Positions 24,402-36,828 of a stretch of 64,000 nucleotides of DNA are shown here, in pieces. The DNA is from Rotaria socialis (lineage: Eukaryota > Rotifera > Eurotatoria > Philodinida > Philodinidae): assembly GCA_905331475.1 (NCBI GenBank), contig CAJNYU010004017.1:1-64000 (forward strand), in the 5' to 3' direction. A program made the translations under genes and the position numbers. The notes under the pieces were generated by a model that worked only from the letters and a program-made list of their open reading frames with translations, had not been told where the DNA came from and did no database searches. Numbering within the stretch: the stretch's first letter is position 1; every line of letters begins with the position of its first letter.

Positions 24402-26062
24402 AAAAAAAAACAATGTTAAATCTGAGGAAATGCTTGGTTTACTAAAAGTACCCTCAGCGAAGGGTTGCGCGGAACTTAGCCCTCTGTCTGAGAAAGAGTC
24501 CTAAAAATATTTTTTGTACTACTACGTGTATAGCGAAAGTAATATTGAATGAACAAAGAGAGGTTTCTGCTTGCTTGTTTAGAATCTCTTCGAAAACAAT
24601 AACTAGTTATAGGTAATATTTTTGAAGAGAAAAAGAGAATAGAATGAGATTTTAAAAAATTAAAAAACGTTTAAAAGTTTGAATAAATTCATTTTAAACA
24701 TAATTCTAATACTATCATTAACCACAAATAAGAGTAATTATTTTAACACGATGAGAGAATATCCAAAAAGAGCATATTATTTGAGAAAAAAAATGAAAGT
24801 AAAAAGACGTATATTTGATCAAGAACGAGCGTATGCACACGCAAATATGTTGGAAATTTCCAAATGTTGTGGGAAGAAAAAAAGAAAGAAAGAAGATACA
24901 CTTAAATAGAAGTCAGACAGTAAGTCAACTACATGATAGAGCGATCCGAAACCTAGATAGACAAACTCGGTTAATAAATATGTTGAGTATACACTTTTAC
25001 ATTATTAAAGCCAGTATCTTGTTGACGAACAAAGCGAATTTCAAGGAGGTAACGTTCCAAGGTAAATATTTTGTTTTTACAAAAATTGAAATTATTTCTT
25101 CTGTCCCATTTTCAGCATAAACGGTAAATATTTTGACTCGTTAAAAATCAGTTTTTCTCAGAATGAATGCCACATCGTTTTTCAGTGACATGGGGAAAAA
25201 ATCGAATATTTTATGTAGACCAAAACATATTTTCACAATGGGAATAGTATTAATCATCAAATCAATACACAGCTGGAAGTCTCCATTTATTTCAAACTGT
25301 GAATAAAAAGTAAATAACCTTGAAAAAGGCTTGCTGATCGTAAGAGATTCACATTCATCATGGCTACCAAAATTTTCACCCATCAAGGGAACGCAACCCA
25401 TTGTCATATTCAACGAATGATCACAATTGAGTGGTTAAATATCTGACGCATACTAGTTCATGAGGACAGGGCAGGGCAGAAAATGGTGGCGCATCTTCAT
25501 ATCTTATCGAAACTGCAATGCTTTAAAAAGCAGAAGTACAAAATAGATTCAACATATTCATCTGATTATAATGGTTTGACAAATCGATTTTCTTTTAGAT
25601 TACCTGAATTATGCTATAAAAAATGACAACTATGTTAAATTTCTGTATGAAATATGTGAGAAGATAGAACTTGAATTAAGTATTGGTGGGCTCACATAAA
25701 TGTAGGTATACACCATTCGAACCCTAAACAATAGAATGCATAGAAAACAGTCAACGTTAAAGAAGCAGATCTAAGCGTTGATAGAGTTCTTCTGGATAAA
25801 ACATTACTCATTTGATGAACTATCTTTTGATGCTTCTTTATTAAATGTATGAATTAAATCGCAGTCAATGTTCAATAAACACACTTCTGATAATAAACTG
25901 AATAAATTAAAAACCTAGTGAATTTGACTAAAATGATGATAGATTTAAATTGATTTGAAATATTAATTCGCATAAAGATAATTACGAAAAAGATTTATAT
26001 TACAATGAATTCCGACTCAATGATGGCGGCGATCCCATAAAAGATGCCACCAGACAGATACT
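24402..26062. other. Gene-free AT-rich region left of the hAT nest
   Basis: No supported gene or repeat. Several short frames (24679-24909, 24815-25120, 25141-25413) overlap each other and have AT-rich, low-complexity products. Confidence 0.4.
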
Positions 26063-26070
26063 CCTGGGAC
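26063..26070. repeat. Target-site duplication (left) of outer hAT element
   Basis: cctgggac, repeated exactly at 28585-28592. Eight bases is the target duplication length of hAT transposons. Confidence 0.8.
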
Positions 26071-26609
26071 TAGGGATGTGAAAAATACCAATACAGCAGC
26101 AGCGTAACCAGAGGGGGGGAGGCAATGGACAATTGCTCATTTCATTTTGAGCCTTGCCCATTGTAATTTTCATTAGTTAATTTTTGCCCATTCAAATTTT
26201 ACTTTTTCACAATTATTTATTTTTGAATAAACTAGCTACTGTCTTTTTTTTCTTTCGTTTGAATCGCATATGTACCATTTACTAGTTCTTATGAAGAATT
26301 AATATAAGAAAAAAGAACAAAAAAATGAATAATTCACAATTGTACATACATATCTATATGTATACTTGCTCTTTTCTTTTATCTTCTCTCAAAATGCTGA
26401 CATGAGAGAAAACGATTGAACTATAATCTATCTCGTCCAGTTTACCGTCTTGTCTCTTCTTTCGCGCTACTATATTATAAGAAGTCTAAAGAAAGAATAA
26501 ATATGCTCATATAAAATTGCGCACTTACACTTATAATTTTGTTGTTCTCTTTTGTTCTGTTTTAAAAAACGAATAATAAGCCATGGCAACTGGAAAACGA
26601 CCCAATTCA

Positions 26610-26785
26610 CAGTGGCGGATCCAGAAACTCAGTAACGGGGTGGTACTCCCGGTCAAAAATTATTTTTTGAAGCCTATTTGAGGCAACACGGTTCTTTTCT
26701 GTTTCATTCCTGCTGGAAAAAGTCGAAAAAATTTCATGAAGGCTGTGGTCCTCGCCGGTTAGCTGTAATGGTAGATCCGCCCGTG
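26610..26785. mobile_element. hAT-type MITE nested in the second element
   Basis: A 176-bp element with inverted ends cagtggcggatc (26610) and, reverse-complemented, cacgggcggatc (ending 26785). Flanks ccaattca and gcaattcg agree at six of eight positions. There is no coding capacity; the frame at 26607-26789 is just the MITE. Confidence 0.6.
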
Positions 26786-26867
26786 GCAATTCGTTATTAA
26801 GCTATCACTTTTCTTTCAAATATTGAAATTTGATGTAAAAATATACAGTAGTCGCTTTGATTTTGGT

Positions 26868-27810
26868 CAGAGTTTCCAGCCGTACCCGACTTGGGGGTAC
26901 AGTACCCCATTTGAGCCTTTTGTACCTCAAAACAAATTGTACCTCTGAGGTACGCATTTTGTACCCCATCTGCATTTTTCAATGTTACGACTACTATCAT
27001 CCATATTTTGGTTGAAACAAAGAAAATTTCTGCCTGTTTATCCGACATTTACTATTGATAAAGATGTGAGCCGTCAATTATATTGGTTGGCTGCTAATGG
27101 TCATGTTTATGAAGAATTCAACAATGACATATGCAACGAGTTCCATGATGAAGATAATCCCATTCACAAACCGACGACCGAAAATCATGAAAGAGAAGTG
27201 GAATTTCGGCCTGATCAATTTTGGGCTTTTCTTCTTGTAAAGTCGAAATCAATGTGTATTGAAATATACAAAATTATTTCTTATGTGTACTCAATTCCTT
27301 GCTCGAAAGCATTTGTTGAAGGCGTTTTTAGTCAAAGAAAAAGCGCATGGACAGCCAGTCGCAATTTGACGGTGAATGAAACGATAGCTGCTGAATTGAA
27401 AATCAGATTTAATAGTACTATGACATGTGAAGATTTTTTTCTGTTGCTCAAACACAACCGCAACTGATAAAAGGTGCCAAAAGTCAACAAAAATAGTTTC
27501 GAAAAAAAGTGTGCAACAGTTAGTGTAAATATAAATCGAGAAGGTTCGCTTTGACTAAGCATTGTTTTATTATGATTGAATTGAATATATGTATGTCAAA
27601 ATGAAATTTTATTGTGAACATATTTATTAGAAAATAAAGATTTCAATTTGAAAGCTAGATTTTATAGCAAAACGAAAGACTGAGAATGCCCTTTCCTGAT
27701 TGAAAATAGTTTTCGAAATTGATTTCCGCAATCGATGACCAGTGTGAAAGATGAAAACTGCGTACCTCACGAATGTACTCCATTTGGGACCTGAACAGCT
27801 GGCAACCCTG
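26868..27810. mobile_element. hAT element with transposase 3' remnant, nested in the second element
   Basis: Inverted ends cagagtttccagc (26868) and, reverse-complemented, cagggttgccagc (ending 27810), the common CAGGGTTGCCA-type hAT terminus. Flanks attttggt (26860-26867) and gttttggt (27811-27818) match at seven of eight positions. Internally it keeps the C-terminal part of a hAT transposase (26982-27467). At 943 bp it is an internally deleted copy of what was presumably an element of several kb. Confidence 0.72.
26982..27467 (+). pseudogene. hAT transposase, C-terminal (dimerisation) fragment
   Basis: An open frame whose second half reads as a hAT C-terminal dimerisation region: a hydrophobic block around YKIISYVYSIPCSKAFVEG, then VFSQRKSAWTASRNLT and a final helix. 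In hAT transposases this region holds the last catalytic glutamate and the dimer interface (family knowledge). The N-terminal zinc-finger (BED) and most of the RNase H-like core are missing, so it cannot be functional. The frame begins near the left end of the innermost element, after a patch of GTACC-rich duplications (26880-26970). Confidence 0.7.
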
Positions 27811-28584
27811 GTTTTGGTGTTTAAATTTCAAAACCAAATGTTATAAGTAGAGACTGAAGATAGAATAAAATATGTTTAACTCAGCAAATCTGAGGCAGGC
27901 TTAAAATCTGAGATTTTTTTCCTATATATTAGGTTAAAAGAATCTCATTTTTTTTTGGTGTTTTTTCTACGTTATCAATGCTTTGCTGGGTTAAAAAATT
28001 TTGGTCTATCAATAAAAATCTTGCCAATTTTGCTCATGATTTTTTTTTGACTTAATAAAAGTTTGTCCAATGGTCTAAAAAACCTGGTTACGCCGCTGCA
28101 ATACGATATTGGGATATTGGCATTGGTATTGGTAGATTGTCATTGTGAAAATTGGCAATCTTTATGTGTCTCCAAATGGTATTGTTACAATCCCTATCGA
28201 CAACAATTCAATTCACTTTGACTACGACACATCCAGAAAAATGTGTTTTCAAATTAGAGCAAAGAATTGTGAGGCACAGTTTTATTCGCTGTTGAACAAA
28301 GCTAATAAAAGAAGAAACCTGCGATTATCGCTTCTGGAGAAGTTTGTCACTTGTTTCTAATACCACAACAAAACTGCTAACGAAAAATCAATATTCATCG
28401 ACCGAACGGAGAATATAGTTAATCTTCCGACGATCTAATTGTGAAAAAATTGAGTACATCTTTACAAAATAGACAAGCGAGACGCTTTCAAACAGATGCT
28501 GTCTCTACGAAAATTAACGGAAAAACTTTGTGAACAATACCCGTACCACCAATACCAAATGGTATTGGTATTGTCACATCCCTA

Positions 28585-28592
28585 CCTGGGAC
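28585..28592. repeat. Target-site duplication (right) of outer hAT element
   Basis: cctgggac, identical to 26063-26070. Confidence 0.8.
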
Positions 28593-30751
28593 ACTTGAGG
28601 GTATTAATGCATCGGTGTGAGTGTGCCAGTATGGGTATGAGCACATGGCTATCCTATTCACTCCCCCACACTCTGCCGGTAACCGATGACGCCATAGTAC
28701 GTCAAAAAGACTTACTGGCGATGATCACCTTTAGCGTTATTCTTCATGCAACCCTCGTGCCTCATCTATAGACGCGACATACGTTTCTCAGAAGAGCATA
28801 CACAGATCCCGTATAGTTGGATTGAATCATGTAGCTTGTATTTGAGCTGCTGAAAATTTCTTGCTGTTACGAGAATATGTGACGTTCTCCATATTTTTCT
28901 TGGCACTTCGTTGTAAACGTGTTTATAAAATTCTTTAAATTGTAGATTAATTTTTTCAGATTATCTAAAACTAGATCCATAGGAATCAGAATCCTCAAAG
29001 GTCATTCATTTAGCATTAGAATCTTGAGTGGATTTAAACCATTGAAAACAATCACGAGCGTGGTCTTGCTGATGAACGTCTGTATGAAGGACTTGAAATA
29101 AAAATAGGCTTGTAATGGCACGGAAGAAAGCACATGAATTGATCTTGAACTTCGCTTTTCATTAGATTTCTCATTAACACAAAATAACTAAATGTTTTGC
29201 ATTTCATGTAGCAGAGTGAAAGATGTACTTATTTTCTTTCAAGCAAATGACATATTCAAAAAGCGACAGATAACTGATTGGTTAAATCATAAATCAAATA
29301 AATTTAGTATAGCACGCTTTTATTTATTTCATGTAATTAAGTAAAGATGCCGCAAAAACTTTTCTAATAGTTATAATATAATGTTAAACAATCAGTTAAT
29401 GAAAACAGAGAAATAAAAGATATCTTCAATCTCATTGGACGCATTATATAATTGTGTTTCTACTTGCTGCTAAAATATATTCAATAGAAACTAACGCTGG
29501 ATAACATTTTAGTATGTCGAGATATGAATTACATCTTGATTTTCATATGATTTGAAAATAAATAAATCGAGATATAACGCCTACAACACTCATGACAATT
29601 CATTTTCATTTTATGAAACTCAGAGTTGCTCGGGACAAACCCATGTTATTACTCATGTTTTTCGTTGGATTGTGTAACCTAGTTTCATCAGCATTAATTC
29701 ATTTCTTGAATGTTGCTTTTTTTGGATGATGCAATAGAAGTTTTGAAAAAGGCTACGCAAATATGCTAAAGCATTAAAAAAAGTACTAGTGGTACATTGA
29801 GAACATTTATGATATTCAATATAGCGGGAGCTGTTTTAGAAGGAGAGAAAAGTAGATGTAATCTGGCTTAGATCTACTTTTTATCGTAGGATATTTCATA
29901 ATGCACGGTTAAATAATCTGATATATTCTCTAAAGCGAACGATACTATTAATTACGAGTAATAACTCACTCAGCGTGTTATTGAATAGAACATTCACGAT
30001 GAAATGTGGCCAACGACTTATCTAGAATCATAATCATGACTAGAAATATTGACGTGTGCACGGAGTACTCTCTGAATGCGTGCTTAAAAAAGCGTATCCA
30101 GTTAGTCGTGATTGTTTGAGTCATTTTTTTATTGATAGTTATGAAAATATGAAATGATTTATATGACTAATAAATCAATTGACGCGTTAACGTAATTGTG
30201 ATTGACACTTTTGAGACGACAGGCATTATGTGTTAAACACAATGCTTATTTGATAGATGTAATAAAATATTATAACATTGCTTGAATAAATGTTAATATG
30301 CATTAAATGATATCATTTGAGATTTTATTTTTTCGTACATATCGCATCATGTACACTAAATTTCCATCTGATAGAATCTGCTGATCTAGTACTGGTTTCT
30401 TTTAGCTTATTCCTAGATGTATACGTTTCGTCTAATGAACGTCCAAAAATAAAATCTAGACTATGAACTATGTCGCATTTGATTTTTCTTTTCTATGTTT
30501 AATTAAAGTCAAAAGTATAGTTTTGTGCAAATGAAAACATAAAGGATAAGAATATGCCAATCAAAATAAACTATCTACAGCAAAATTGAAATTCAGCAGA
30601 GTCACATAGATAATTGTTGGGACCTGATTTGATCATTTTCATTTCAAAAATCACAAAACAATAGCATGATTTCAATCCCAATTGTTCGATTCATAATACA
30701 AAAATAAGATATCATGGATGCTGATTATGTTCTACATAAAGAAGAGGTATC
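28593..30751. other. Gene-free AT-rich region
   Basis: No gene, RNA or repeat recognised between the hAT nest and the next inverted-repeat element. Confidence 0.4.
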
Positions 30752-31288
30752 CTCTCGATTCGCCCCAAATTGATCAAGTAGGTGATTCTTATCTGAAATG
30801 CTTTTCTCAATTCGTCCCTTCCATAAAAATACAATTCTTAATTGATTCTCAATTTGTCCCTTCTACAATAGCTGGTGTATAATGATTCTATCGTCATATA
30901 GATACGTTACGCAAAGAACATGAATACCAACATCATGTTGCCGAAGAGAGCCAGGTTCAAGTACGAAGACGCAAAAAGATTTACGATCAAATCGATATTA
31001 AACTCGTTATGCTACATGAAGAACACAAGAATAAACAATTAAGCGATGTTCAATTGGCTATAAAATGTGATCGTGCTGTCAAGACATGGCTGTTCAAAAA
31101 GTGAAAATAGAAATTTATACTGCAGTATTATTCATACTATATTGGTATTTTTTTAAAATAAAGCTCTAAGATACAAAAACGTTACTGCTTAACGACTAAC
31201 TAATTAGGAACGAATGGAGAAGGGACGAATTGAGACAAACATTTCAGATAAGCATCACCTACTTGATCAATTTGGAACGAATCGAGAG
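30752..31288. mobile_element. 537-bp inverted-repeat DNA element
   Basis: The arms of about 73 bp (30752-30824 and 31216-31288) are inverted copies of each other, beginning ctctcgattcg and containing aaattgatcaagtaggtgat and ctcaattcgtcccttc. A partial direct copy of the last motif lies just inside the left arm (tctcaatttgtcccttc). The interior holds a 72-codon open frame. The superfamily is undecided: no clear target duplication is visible, although a TA lies close outside each end. Confidence 0.65.
30886..31104 (+). pseudogene. Possible transposase-derived remnant inside the inverted-repeat element
   Basis: In-frame stretch of 72 codons ending at TGA 31102-31104, lying between the two arms. 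It is highly charged, with KLVMLHEEHKNKQLSDVQLA followed by a CDRAVKTWL segment that could be a helix-turn-helix. There is no ATG at its start and no catalytic motif. It reads like decayed coding sequence rather than random AT-rich DNA, but the family is not recognised. Confidence 0.4.
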
Positions 31289-31935
31289 TAAACCAAAGAA
31301 GAGGATAACAAAAAAACATTTTCTTTTTTCAATTCAACAAAGCTGACTTTTACTAGCATCATGATACTCATCGCCATCCAAAACTTATCTATGTTATTAT
31401 AGGGTGATTATCAGTAACTCATGTGTCGTGGTTCGATTTTAAAATAGTACGAATCAAAAAGGACAAGCCTCATTATGAGTCAATTAAAGTCACGCGAATA
31501 AAATTTTTCAAAATAGCATAATGTAGAGCCTTATCGTGACGTTGATTTTTTTTTCTTTATTTTCGCTTTTATAATTTCTCGTCTCATCGTCGTTCTTTTT
31601 TTTTTGTTAGATTTTTTTCACGTAAGTAGGAGCATAAATATGTCGACATCACAGCATGGTAACGTCGATGATTTCTATGTTGTAATAACTTCACCTGTCC
31701 ATCGCATCTACATGTATAATAAAATACGATGACGTTAAAACGGTAGTGAAGAATGAAAACACGAAAAATAAAGAAAAAAGAAAAAAAACACGAAGGTATA
31801 TAGGGGAATATGAAACGAAGAATCAAAAAGGCATTTGACAGCTAGAAAGTTACAAAAATATATCGATCAACGGTCTTAAATTTCGAATAGTTGCACAGTT
31901 TTTATTTTAATTTTTTCAATAAACTTACGCAACGA
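31289..31935. other. Upstream region of the PKD-like gene
   Basis: AT-rich, probable promoter/5'UTR of the kinase gene. The open frame extends upstream to 31891 only by way of a TTG codon, so the first ATG (31936) is the start. Confidence 0.4.
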
Positions 31936-34900
31936 ATGGCTTCTCCATCAAACATTTCTGCGCCATCGATGCATTCAGTGACTACATATCCTAGTTTTCG
32001 TGCCGACAAAATATCAGTTATACTAAAATTTGGTTTTCAACAGCGTCGAATCGAATATCCCATTAATGATGTGTGCAATTCAATCATTAAACGACTTTAC
32101 GAAGACGCAGAAAGTTGGTTACGTATTCTTGCTACTAGCTACAAAAATGAATATTTTACAGGAAGTTTTACAATCTATTTATTTCGAATTCTCGTCACAG
32201 AATTTACAATGGTACCTGTTATGCAGCCATCAGATATTGAACAGAACTCCATAATTGAAATAGTGCTCGCACCGGCTGAAACAAGTCGGAATGCTCATGA
32301 TTTATACCGTTCTCAATTAAATAAACCTACAAATTGCTCAAAATGCTCCCGGTTTATTGTTGGCTTGTACAAGCAAGGATTTCGTTGTCGTAAATGTCGT
32401 ATGACGTTTCATCAAGATTGTGCATCATTTCTACTCGATGATTGTCCAGTACAAACCAATTTTGATATTCCACAACGAGAAAGAAAACCATCTTCATCTG
32501 TATCGCCACTTAGATTTCGTTATCCATCTGTTATCGATTCAGGATGCAAACAAGCCAATGAACCCATAGAAGCTGTACCTATTTTTAGACTATCCATAGG
32601 TGGACCATTAGACATTGCACGATCTACATTACCTAATGCAATTATTGATAAAGGTATATTCCCTGCATGTATTCGTGGTACTCATTTTTGTCAACGATAT
32701 TTATTTTGTCTTACAACAAATGTATTAAGTATATCACCAAATCTATCAGCTGATAATGTTTCAAAACAAGAATTATCTTCAGCAGGTGACGCCGACACAG
32801 TTTTACAATTAGTTGATATCTCTAATCTCGTCTTGACACATTTAATGCCTGATCGAGACGATGTTTTCGAAATTCATTTACAAAACAATATGGTGTTAAG
32901 CGTAGGGAAAAGAACTGATACCGACGGTTTACAAATGGAAACAGCTCAATTCTATTCATCGATACGTTATACACGAGAAACGTTAATAACGACAACAGCA
33001 TCACTATCACCAAGTGTGGAATCTGCTTCAGTTGCACCCTCAGCAACTGAAGTAGTTTCAAACAAAAAACCAGACACTTTACCTTTATTGAGTGAAAGAA
33101 AAAGTATTTATGCAAAAACACCGTTTGGCGAAGGCAATGAAGGCAAAGACCTACACGAATTTTATAGATTAACGAACGAAAAACTTGGAGAAGGTATGAG
33201 CTTGTTAAGCTATGTAGCATGTATTGATGCCAATTCGTTTTAGGTGCATTTGGACGAGTTATGAAAGGTTATAGAAAATCAACGAATCATGAAGTAGCAG
33301 TTAAAATTATGGAGAAAGCTAATTGTAGTGAACAAGTTATTCGACAAATAAATGGAGAAATTACCAATCTCTGCAAATTTAATCATGTAAGCTGGCATAA
33401 AAGTTAGATACAAAATAAGATTTAAAATGAAGTTGTTTCAAACTAAACGAATAGACATCATAGCTAATAAACCAAATAATATTTGAAAGCTTTCGAGTAG
33501 GCTCACTGAATAAAATTGAATTAGATCTCCGTGACAATCAAAATAAACTTAAGGAAAGACGAAGATTATAACTTTAACGTAAAAATAAACATACGATGTG
33601 GTGGAAACTATAAATTAGCTTTTGACTGATCACAAATAATAAGAATCTTTATGATTCATATGAATAAAACGTAACTATGTAACTAAATAGATGATTTCAT
33701 CAAGTAGATAATTCGATTGACTTATTGAAATCATTAGTTTCTACTTTAACAAATTTTATACGAAAAACACTATAAATAGTGATAGATGAACCCGATACTA
33801 TTTTTTGAACTGGAACTTAAATCTGGATCTACTTCGCATTAAGGTGAGGATGTGAGCGACAATGAATAGCAGAAAGAATTCCTCGTACATCAACGTACAC
33901 TCAAAGCCACACACACGTACCTTCGTCTATGCTTTCATTCAAACCATACTGAATAAAATTCTTATCGATGATTTTGTGGAATTTATTCTGCTTCAAACTT
34001 CCAACTATTATTGACTTAGGAACTCGTCTGGGCGATATAAGTGAACTGTACATATGGACCAAAAAATTAGTTACTTATGATTCCATAAACTAGTCAAAAA
34101 CATCACACCAAAATTCTGATTCTAACTGAGATATAGAATGTATTATATGCTGCGAAAGATAGCAGATTAAAATAAGAAGTTCTATTGCTTAAGTGCAATT
34201 CAGATTAAAAACTTTTTCTCTTGTATGACGACAATTATTCTTTATTTAGCCTAATATTCTCAAACTTGAAGCGTATTTTGAACGTGATGTTGACGTTTGT
34301 ATTGTTACCGAACGTATGGAGACAGATTTATGTAGCTATATAACTAGTACACAAACAGGCTGTCTTGATGAAGATATATGTCGAATGCTTACTTATCAAG
34401 TTATTGTTGCTTTGAGATACCTTCATGGAAAGGAGTGTGGTCATCTTGATGTTAAATGTGATAATATTCTTGTAACATGCCTTAAAGCACCACATGCGAC
34501 CAACAATAAATCAGTTGATAAAGTAAAAAATCCGAATCAAGATTTTCCTTTAGTTAAATTAGCTGATTTTGGTTATTCGAGAATTATTGGCGAACATTCA
34601 TTTCGCAAGACACATGTTGGCACGGTATGCTATAAAGAAAAAAAAATTATGAAAACTTTCTTGTTTATATTTCGAATATTGTTTTTAGAGGGTTTATAAT
34701 GCACCTGAAATTTATCATAGCAAAGAAGGTTATAATCGATTGGCTGATATGTGGAGTGTAGGTATTGTTCTATACGCTGCCCTATCAGGTACATTGCCGT
34801 TTGATGAAAAAAATTCTCAACGTGCCGAAGAAATTGTTCGTGATAAGAAAACAATTTTTAGTGGCCCACAATGGAAAACAGTATCAAACGAAGCAATTAA

Positions 34901-35207
34901 TCTCTTATCGAATCATCTATTAGTTGTAAAACTGGATTCACGCATGAACCCAAATGTTAGTTAAAAGAAAAGATAAACTTTTTTTCGTTTACTTTCTATT
35001 TCATAGGACGCTCTCTTTCATAGTTGGTTTACCGATTTCAAATTGTATGAAGATCTACGTGAAATTGAAAGACGAACAAGATCTTCAATGAAAGCAAAGG
35101 GGCAAGAGTCTACATCACAACCGAATTGGCTTACAAGGGAACGTGAGGATCTTCTATGGATGGAGTTTCAACGCATGTATGCAGAAAAGTACAGCAGCAA
35201 TAAATGA
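31936..35207 (+). CDS. Protein kinase D-like Ser/Thr kinase (C1, PH, kinase)
   Basis: Five exons: 31936-33193, 33244-33386, 34250-34624, 34689-34955 and 35007-35207, 2244 bases (747 aa). Order: N-terminal ubiquitin-like region (about 25-115), one C1 zinc domain (His121, Cys134, Cys137, Cys151, Cys154, His159, Cys162, Cys170), a PH domain (about 235-345), then the kinase (about 410-690). The glycine loop GEGAFGRV, VAVK lysine (Lys440), HLDVKCDN catalytic loop (Asp534) and DFG (573-575) are present. The activation segment keeps two phospho-acceptors (Ser584, Thr588) where PKD has its paired serines, then APE and the PKD-like tail with HSWFTDFKLYEDLREIE. PKDs are cytosolic/Golgi kinases activated by diacylglycerol and PKC (family knowledge). 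Oddities: a single C1 domain instead of two, and Leu in place of Arg (HRD) or Cys (HCD). An in-frame 39-base gt...ag stretch near 32123 could be an intron but is probably too short. Confidence 0.85.
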
Positions 35208-36828
35208 TCTCGTTTTTTTTTTGGTTAAAGATAGATCATGAAATAGAATGTTGATTATTATAATGCGTTTGTGACTTTTAGTTTTTCTTTTTGAAACAAT
35301 GAATAATTGATTAAAAACCAAACTTTTGCGCTAGCTGAAAAAGGCTTCAAATTTTTATTTAATGTATTCTTTATGTTAAAAATTAATCATTATATTTTAT
35401 ATCACTAGAGGACTTTTCTTTACAAAATACTCATTGAGATTATGATGCATGCATCTAGAACGAAACGATTTGCATTTTAATAATTCAGTTTTATGCTATT
35501 ATGGTTGAAAAATCGATTATCGATCATGACTAACGGCTTCGCTCGTATTTTAGTGTAAAATATCAATTAATTCTTTCTGAGCAGTTTTTGAGTTCTAAAG
35601 TTCAAATGCATAGTCTGCGTTGATTCTTTTGTAGTTTTACTTAATTAGTTTCTGCAGTATTTTGGTAGCAGTTCATTACTTCTGAGTTAAATATAAACTT
35701 TGTAAATATTGTTATCCTTCTCAATGTGAAGTATCTTATGTTGCAATGCTTTCGAAGAAAAGTCTATTTTCTAAAAGACAACCACAGCTATACCAATATT
35801 GGGGAGAAAGGGTATCATCCATCAATCATGCATTATCTGGACATGTTAATGATAATGTCTTATCGGTCAACATTTTTCGTACGGTATTATATGGTAAATT
35901 GATAAAGCATGACTCAATCGATGATGTGAATTAGTTGAATCAGCACGATATGTGACACTGAGAATAATGTCTTTTCAACGTAATCGAAGATTCACACAGT
36001 ACCTTGTCATAATAACAAAAAAGAATCATCGTTACAGTCAGATGGGAGTACCAGCCTTCCCCGATTTAAATGAAAGAAAATGTTGAAATCATAAGATTTC
36101 AGACTACATGTAGAAACCTGCAAATCGCTGTAAATTTAGATTTATTTGATATATTCTGCAAAATACGATTTCAACCTTCATCAACATTTTTTCTCTCTGT
36201 CAAATAGCTCTATTGTGGATGTCATATATCATAAGCAATGACTCCTATCGAAATATAATTATTATTATCACATTAGTTGAACAATGATGAAATGCAAAAC
36301 ACTATTCATATTATCAACACATGCAGAAAACTAGTTGCTTCAACTTTTCTATATATCAGTTTAGTATTGATCTCTACTTGTGTTATGTTCTATAGAACAT
36401 TTTCACTTGTTTTTAAATACTTTCTATTTTCTATAGACCTTTTTTTATTTCTATCTCTGATTTTTATGATAATAACAGAAAAAGAGAGATTTACTTAAAC
36501 TAAACTCAAATCCAAAATTTGATAAAAACTTTCTTTGAAAAAGAATTTCAAACCTCTTGATATTTCTTTTATTCTTCTATTGAATACAACCAAATATCTA
36601 TAATATTCTTGATTTGCTATATTTTTCTCGGCTTCATGGTCCATATATATATATATAGATGCTTAAAAAATCTCACTTCTCTCTGTGTCAAAAGCACATG
36701 ATAAAAAAAACAAAAAAGAAAAAATACATATAAACACACGTCAAAAAAATCCTATACAAAAGATGGCATACAAAGTAACAAGCTCAGTGACAAAAAGAAA
36801 AGAAATCAAGCAAATAATCGACATTGTC
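35208..36828. other. Spacer between convergent PKD-like and KASH genes
   Basis: Convergent 3' ends with presumed UTRs. One short ATG frame lies at 35746-35934. A short TA microsatellite lies at about 36643-36656. Nothing else is recognised. Confidence 0.4.
35746..35934 (+). CDS. Doubtful small ORF (62 aa)
   Basis: ATG-initiated frame of 62 codons about 540 bases after the kinase stop. Its product (MLSKKSLFSKRQPQLYQYWG...) is less AT-biased than the surrounding chance frames, with a mixed amino-acid composition. No domain, signal peptide or family is recognised, and no splice sites argue for extension. It could be a remnant of an old exon or retro-copy. Confidence 0.2.
   Translation: MLSKKSLFSKRQPQLYQYWGERVSSINHALSGHVNDNVLSVNIFRTVLYGKLIKHDSIDDVN

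Larger units (their letters stand above)
26097..28098. mobile_element. Second hAT-type element nested in the outer one
   Basis: Inverted ends cagcagcgtaaccag (26097-26111) and, reverse-complemented, cagcggcgtaaccag (28084-28098). Flanking 8-mers caatacag (26089-26096) and caatacga (28099-28106) match at six of eight positions, an aged hAT target duplication. It is itself interrupted by two further hAT-type insertions (26610-26785 and 26868-27810). What remains of its own body has no intact transposase. Confidence 0.7.
26071..28584. mobile_element. Outer hAT-type element (non-autonomous), interrupted by a second hAT
   Basis: The ends are inverted: tagggatgtgaaaaatacca at 26071-26090 matches the reverse complement of the right end (28584 inward, tagggatgtgacaataccaa). 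It is flanked by a perfect 8-bp duplication cctgggac. TAGGGATG-type ends and 8-bp duplications are typical of hAT elements. Only about 500 bp belong to this element (26071-26096 plus 28099-28584), including subterminal ggtattggtatt repeats on the right; the rest is a later insertion. It has no transposase of its own, so it would have been mobilised in trans. Confidence 0.8.

Noticed and set aside
24225-24445. Poly-proline and poly-glycine frames
   Set aside because: Artefacts of the G/C runs around the N gap.
32123-32161. Possible 39-base in-frame intron in PKD exon 1
   Set aside because: gt...ttttacag borders exist, but 39 bases is shorter than any other intron here and the frame is open without splicing.
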